A stretch of DNA of 8,537 nt from Anaerolineaceae bacterium (lineage in GTDB: Bacteria > Chloroflexota > Anaerolineae > Anaerolineales > Anaerolineaceae): contig DQHW01000024.1 of assembly GCA_003524305.1 (NCBI GenBank), forward strand, positions 1 through 8,537. Reading direction: 5' to 3'. The position numbers were made by a program, and so were the translations under genes. Positions 5,301-8,537 of the stretch are shown here, piece by piece. Every line of letters starts with the position of its first letter. The first letter of the stretch is position 1. The notes under the pieces are model-generated. The model was not told the DNA's origin. It saw only the letters and a program-made list of their open reading frames with translations, and made no database searches.

Positions 5301-5594
5301 ATGCTACATGAACCAGCCACACCCGCAGCAAAAGACCCATCAGGTCCTTACAAGATCAAATTGGGGGTAAGGATGTTTATTGTTTACATGCTTTTTTATG
5401 CAATTTTTGTGGCAATTAATCTAATTTTTCCAAAAGCCATGGGAACCATCATCTTTGCCGGTTTAAACCTGGTTACTGTATATGGTTTTGCGTTGATTAT
5501 TGTCGCGTTAATTGAAGCCTTAATTTATGATTTCTTATGTCGAAAAAAAGAGGCTTTCTACAAGAAACAAGAAGAATCCACAGGAAAGGTGTAA
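5301..5594 (+). CDS. DUF485-family small membrane protein paired with the symporter
   Basis: A 97-residue protein with two membrane helices (about residues 28-45, FIVYMLFYAIFVAINLIF, and 52-79, MGTIIFAGLNLVTVYGFALIIVALIEAL), ending in a charged tail (CRKKEAFYKKQEE). Size, helix positions and the pairing with a sodium:solute symporter match DUF485 (E. coli YjcH beside ActP). The family's molecular role is not settled; it is thought to assist the transporter. AGGAG (5289-5293) is 7 bases ahead of ATG 5301, which decides the start; a TTG at 5280 in the same frame lies upstream of that SD. The symporter ATG follows three bases after the stop, and the two are surely cotranscribed. Confidence 0.85.
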   Translation: MLHEPATPAAKDPSGPYKIKLGVRMFIVYMLFYAIFVAINLIFPKAMGTIIFAGLNLVTVYGFALIIVALIEALIYDFLCRKKEAFYKKQEESTGKV

Positions 5595-5597
5595 CTC

Positions 5598-7490
5598 ATG
5601 GCAATCACGATTTTTCTTGTTTTTGTATTTTTTGTGATAGGTCTTTCTCTTTTTTTGGGTAACAAAACCAAAACATCTAAAGGGTATTACGCCGCCGGAG
5701 GAAATATCCATTGGGGGGTGAATGGTATCGCATTCGCAGGAGACTATCTATCAGCCGCATCCTTCCTCGGAATTTGCGGGATGATTGCAACCCTGGGTTT
5801 TGACGGATTCCTGTATTCGATCGGTTATCTGGCTGGCTGGATTGTGGCGTTGTTTGTGGTGGCTGAGCCGCTTAAAAGACTGGGCAAATATACATTCACC
5901 GACGCAGTGGATGCCAATTACAACTCACGCGGGATTAAACTGACCGCGGCCATCAGCACCCTGGTGGTCTCGATTTGTTACCTTATCCCTCAAATGGTGG
6001 GTGCCGGTGTATTGGTGCAGCCGTTATTGGGTTTACCGCACGCCTGGGGCGTGATAATGGTAGGCGCGATTGTCATCACCATCGTCGCCACCGCCGGCAT
6101 GGCTTCTACAACTTATGTGCAATTCATTAAAGGAACTCTTTTAATTGTTTTCTCGACCATCCTTGTAGCGGCTGTGATCATTCGTGGATTATCCACCCAG
6201 CCTGATCAAGGGGGAACCATCGAGTATTACCACTATACCGATCTTTCTGCACAAGTGAGCGGTGATCAAATTCTCGTGGATGATCCTAAATATACGGTAT
6301 TAGACCAACAGGAGATCAAGGGCGGCTTTAAATTTATTAAACTCTCTTCTGATGGGATGGAAACATGGTGGTACATTTCTGAAACTGAATCAGGTGTCGT
6401 CCTTCACGAAACACAATCCACCGTCATCAAGACTGATGGAAAGTGGATCAATGGATCCATCGAATCTGAAACCAACACGCTGCGGTTGGTTGGAAACCTT
6501 GAAAGAATTGATGGCGAAGGCAATGTAGAAACTGGAAAACTCAATGTGTTCAGTTTTCTGGCCAAGTTAAGTGATAAAGATACCATTTTTAGAACATGGA
6601 AAACCGCCAATTTTATTGACAGTTCAAATCAAAAAGTTACCGTCTACTATCCCAAACTTGTAACCGGTGACCAATTCATGCGGCCCGGGCTCAAGTTTAA
6701 GGTTGAAGGAACCGGTCTTGAAAAGCTGGACTTTCTATCATTGATGATCGCACTCTTCCTTGGCACGGCTGCATTACCGCATATTCTGATCCGTTACTAT
6801 ACGGTACCAAATCCCGCCAGCGCCAGAAAATCAACCATCATAGCCATTGCTGCCATTGGATTCTTCTATATCCTCACCTTGTTTATGGGTCTGGGCGCTG
6901 CGATCAATGGAAGCATTAACCCTGCTGACAGCAATATGTCTGCCCCTCTGCTGGCCAGGACATTTAGTGAATTCTTGTTTGCGATCATTTCAGCGATTGC
7001 TTTTGCAACCGTGCTGGGCACCGTCAGCGGATTGATCGTGGCTGCTTCTGGTGCAGTAGCCCACGACCTTTTTGATCGTTACCTGAAGATAAAAATGACC
7101 GACCAACAAAAAGTGCGGGCTGGAAAAATCACCGCCTTTGCAATTGGTGGTGTTGCCATTTTGTTGGGAATCCTTTTTAAGGGAATCAATGTTTCCTTCC
7201 TGGTTGGCTTGGCCTTTGCTGTTGCGGCTTCAGCCAATTTGCCAGCCATTATCATGCTGCTGTTTTGGAAAAAGACCACCGCCAAAGGAATCGCTGCTTC
7301 GATCACCGTTGGCATTCTCTCTTCATTAATACTGATTGCGTTCTCGCCAGAACTATATACACTCTATGGGCGAAATCCGCTGGATGCTCCTGTGCCCCTC
7401 AATAATCCGGGTATTATATCCATCCCGTTGAGCTTCATCACACTTGTGGTTGTCTCTCTGTTAACACAAAAGAAAAAAGAACTCGAATAA
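5598..7490 (+). CDS. Sodium:solute symporter, acetate/pyruvate (ActP-like) type, with a long insertion
   Basis: A 630-residue SSS-family transporter that couples Na+ entry to uptake of a small carboxylate. ActP-type features: YYAAGGNIHWGVNGIAFAGDYLSAASFLG (30-58), TFTDAVDANY (99-108), LIPQMVGAGVLV (129-140), LGTAALPHILIRYYTVPN (388-405), GTVSGLIVAASGAVAHDLFDRYL (474-496) and a C-terminal WKKTTAKGIAASI (557-569). E. coli ActP has about 550 residues; the excess is in one hydrophilic, beta-rich segment between membrane helices (about residues 200-375), where ActP has a short loop. The start is ATG 5598, with AAGG overlapping the end of the DUF485 gene. The DUF485 partner and family motifs favour acetate or a similar acid; the substrate is inferred, not shown. 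A strong terminator follows. Confidence 0.9.
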   Translation: MAITIFLVFVFFVIGLSLFLGNKTKTSKGYYAAGGNIHWGVNGIAFAGDYLSAASFLGICGMIATLGFDGFLYSIGYLAGWIVALFVVAEPLKRLGKYTFTDAVDANYNSRGIKLTAAISTLVVSICYLIPQMVGAGVLVQPLLGLPHAWGVIMVGAIVITIVATAGMASTTYVQFIKGTLLIVFSTILVAAVIIRGLSTQPDQGGTIEYYHYTDLSAQVSGDQILVDDPKYTVLDQQEIKGGFKFIKLSSDGMETWWYISETESGVVLHETQSTVIKTDGKWINGSIESETNTLRLVGNLERIDGEGNVETGKLNVFSFLAKLSDKDTIFRTWKTANFIDSSNQKVTVYYPKLVTGDQFMRPGLKFKVEGTGLEKLDFLSLMIALFLGTAALPHILIRYYTVPNPASARKSTIIAIAAIGFFYILTLFMGLGAAINGSINPADSNMSAPLLARTFSEFLFAIISAIAFATVLGTVSGLIVAASGAVAHDLFDRYLKIKMTDQQKVRAGKITAFAIGGVAILLGILFKGINVSFLVGLAFAVAASANLPAIIMLLFWKKTTAKGIAASITVGILSSLILIAFSPELYTLYGRNPLDAPVPLNNPGIISIPLSFITLVVVSLLTQKKKELE

Positions 7491-7499
7491 TTAATTAAG

Positions 7500-7541
7500 G
7501 AGACTGGATGTTCTTGTAAACGAACATTCAGTCTCTTTTTG
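7500..7541 (+). terminator. Intrinsic terminator of the symporter operon
   Basis: GAGACTGGATGTTC (7500-7513) and GAACATTCAGTCTC (7522-7535) pair over 14 positions with a single G-U, around an 8-base loop, and are followed by TTTTT (7536-7540). It begins 9 bases after the symporter stop. It separates the transport operon from the PHP gene downstream. Confidence 0.9.
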
Positions 7542-7611
7542 TTCATACACATATATCCTTTTGTTCTGATCAAATATTATTTATCTCACAAAAGAGTTGT
7601 AAACTAAAAAC

Positions 7612-8537
7612 ATGACGCAAAATATTTTGGTCAACTTGCATTGCCATTCAATGTTCAGCGATGGTGAGTTAACACCTGAAGCATTGGCTGATTTGTTGGC
7701 TGCAAACAATGTGCGTTATGCCTCGCTTACAGACCACGACACAATTGAAGGCCAGCAAAGATTCCAGACTGCTCTCAAAAAAGTGGGGGTGGAATATATC
7801 CCGGGTGTTGAATTAACCACCTTTCTGGATGGACAGGAAGTCCATCTTTTGGGTTATGGGTTCAACATAGACGACCCTGATCTGAACAGCACGATGCTTT
7901 CAATGCGGCAATTTAAGGTGCTTGATAATGTGAGCATCGCTGGATCCATGCGAAAAAGAAGTACAAATCAAATTGACGCAGACAAACGAAGACATCGAAA
8001 TTCCGTCCTAGCAGGGGTGATTGAAACCAGTGACGGCATAAGGCTAATCCACCAGGCGGGTGGTTGTGTCTTATTGGCACATCCATTTGCTCTTGAAAAG
8101 AATCCGGAAAAGCTAGTTCCTTTGATCAAGAAACTAAAAGCATCGGGTTTGGATGGTATTGAGGCAATTTATGCTGAATACTCACAAGCCGATCAAGAGG
8201 TTCTGCTGGCTTGTGCTGATGAAGAAGATTTGCTGGTGTGTTCAGGCACTGACTTTCATTCAAGACTGCACAACCCCTCAATTGAAATCGAGCGTGAGCG
8301 ATGGGTGAAACTGCGGTCAAAAATATTTTCGAGCAATGGGTTTTTGGGAACCGCGAAATCAATTTCTGCAAATCAGCCTGGTCAACAATCTGCATCTTTC
8401 AAAATTCCAGAGCGGCATCATCATTTTCAAAAACGCACCTTCATATTAAGAATATTCTTGCCTACTTTTTTGGCAATTGCGCTTTTTCTCACTGCCATTT
8501 GGGTTTTTGTCATTCCTTCGTTTGAAAACACGCTGCT
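7612..8537 (+). CDS. PHP-domain metallophosphoesterase fused to a membrane segment (3' end outside window)
   Basis: The frame from ATG 7612 is open for 308 codons to the window edge. Residues 6-235 form a PHP domain of the YciV/RNase AM-like kind with all expected metal ligands: H10 and H12 (LHCHSMFSDGE), D41/H42 (TDHDT), E67 (PGVELT), H78 (VHLLGYG), H157 (LLAHPF), D214 and H216 (GTDFHS). Relatives hydrolyse phosphoesters such as nucleoside 3',5'-bisphosphates or RNA 5' ends. The helical part between H78 and H157 is shorter than in E. coli YciV. A polar linker (about 240-275) leads to a membrane helix (about 282-303) and then PSFENTLL, which recalls the start of Cache-type sensor proteins. 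No strong SD precedes ATG; TAAACT (7600-7605) could be a -10 of a leaderless transcript. The C-terminal half is outside the window, so its role is unknown. Confidence 0.82.
   Translation, partial: MTQNILVNLHCHSMFSDGELTPEALADLLAANNVRYASLTDHDTIEGQQRFQTALKKVGVEYIPGVELTTFLDGQEVHLLGYGFNIDDPDLNSTMLSMRQFKVLDNVSIAGSMRKRSTNQIDADKRRHRNSVLAGVIETSDGIRLIHQAGGCVLLAHPFALEKNPEKLVPLIKKLKASGLDGIEAIYAEYSQADQEVLLACADEEDLLVCSGTDFHSRLHNPSIEIERERWVKLRSKIFSSNGFLGTAKSISANQPGQQSASFKIPERHHHFQKRTFILRIFLPTFLAIALFLTAIWVFVIPSFENTL

Noticed and set aside
8126..8395. A minus-strand frame of 89 codons opposite the PHP gene
   Set aside because: It shows no recognisable domain and lies wholly over the PHP coding sequence.
8301..8525. 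A plus-strand frame of 74 codons in a different register near the right end
   Set aside because: It is fully overlapped by the PHP frame, which stays open through the same bases and carries the metal-ligand motifs just before it and a clear membrane helix within it.
1..8537. CRISPR array, tRNA/rRNA genes, insertion sequences
   Set aside because: No regularly spaced repeats, no cloverleaf or rRNA-like segments, and no transposase or terminal inverted repeats were seen.

Overview
The window reads as bacterial chromosome of moderate G+C with clear Shine-Dalgarno (SD) sites. The lineage cannot be fixed from sequence alone. The mix (MBOAT/SGNH O-acylation genes with a DUF5989-like micro-ORF, a DUF485/acetate-type symporter pair, dense toxin-antitoxin genes) would suit an anaerobic Chloroflexota-type genome, but that is a low-confidence guess.

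Left end (1-88): the C-terminus of a protein carrying a 4Fe-4S cluster motif. Then comes a 1.85-kb accessory patch with three toxin-antitoxin (TA) modules. A minus-strand MntA/HepT pair (148-781) looks intact. A plus-strand YefM/Phd-type antitoxin (901-1178) is broken near its N-terminus by a stop and a frameshift, yet keeps its SD and an upstream set of TGTACA boxes like those bound by YefM. It is followed by what may be a decayed toxin remnant. A ribbon-helix-helix (RHH) antitoxin plus MazF/PemK toxin pair (1331-1938) looks intact and may be transcribed from a nearly leaderless promoter.

Middle (1939-5039): a compact plus-strand operon of four genes: a small lipoprotein, a 39-40-residue membrane micro-protein beginning with TTG, an MBOAT O-acyltransferase and a membrane-anchored SGNH-like protein. 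The last three are packed end to end. The likely job is O-acylation (probably O-acetylation) of an exported or cell-surface polymer, with the MBOAT moving acyl groups across the membrane and the SGNH-like protein acting outside.

Right (5040-7541): a 260-base leader with two dyads, then a two-gene transport operon: a DUF485 membrane protein and a sodium:solute symporter of the acetate/pyruvate (ActP-like) type with an unusually long hydrophilic insertion. It ends at a strong intrinsic terminator (7500-7541).

Right end (7612 to the window edge): an open gene that runs off the window. It encodes a PHP-family metallophosphoesterase domain with all expected metal ligands, followed by a polar linker and a transmembrane segment resembling the first membrane helix of a sensor protein. 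This apparent PHP-membrane sensor fusion beside a carboxylate transporter is the most interesting item. The next most interesting is the broken antitoxin with its retained operator.
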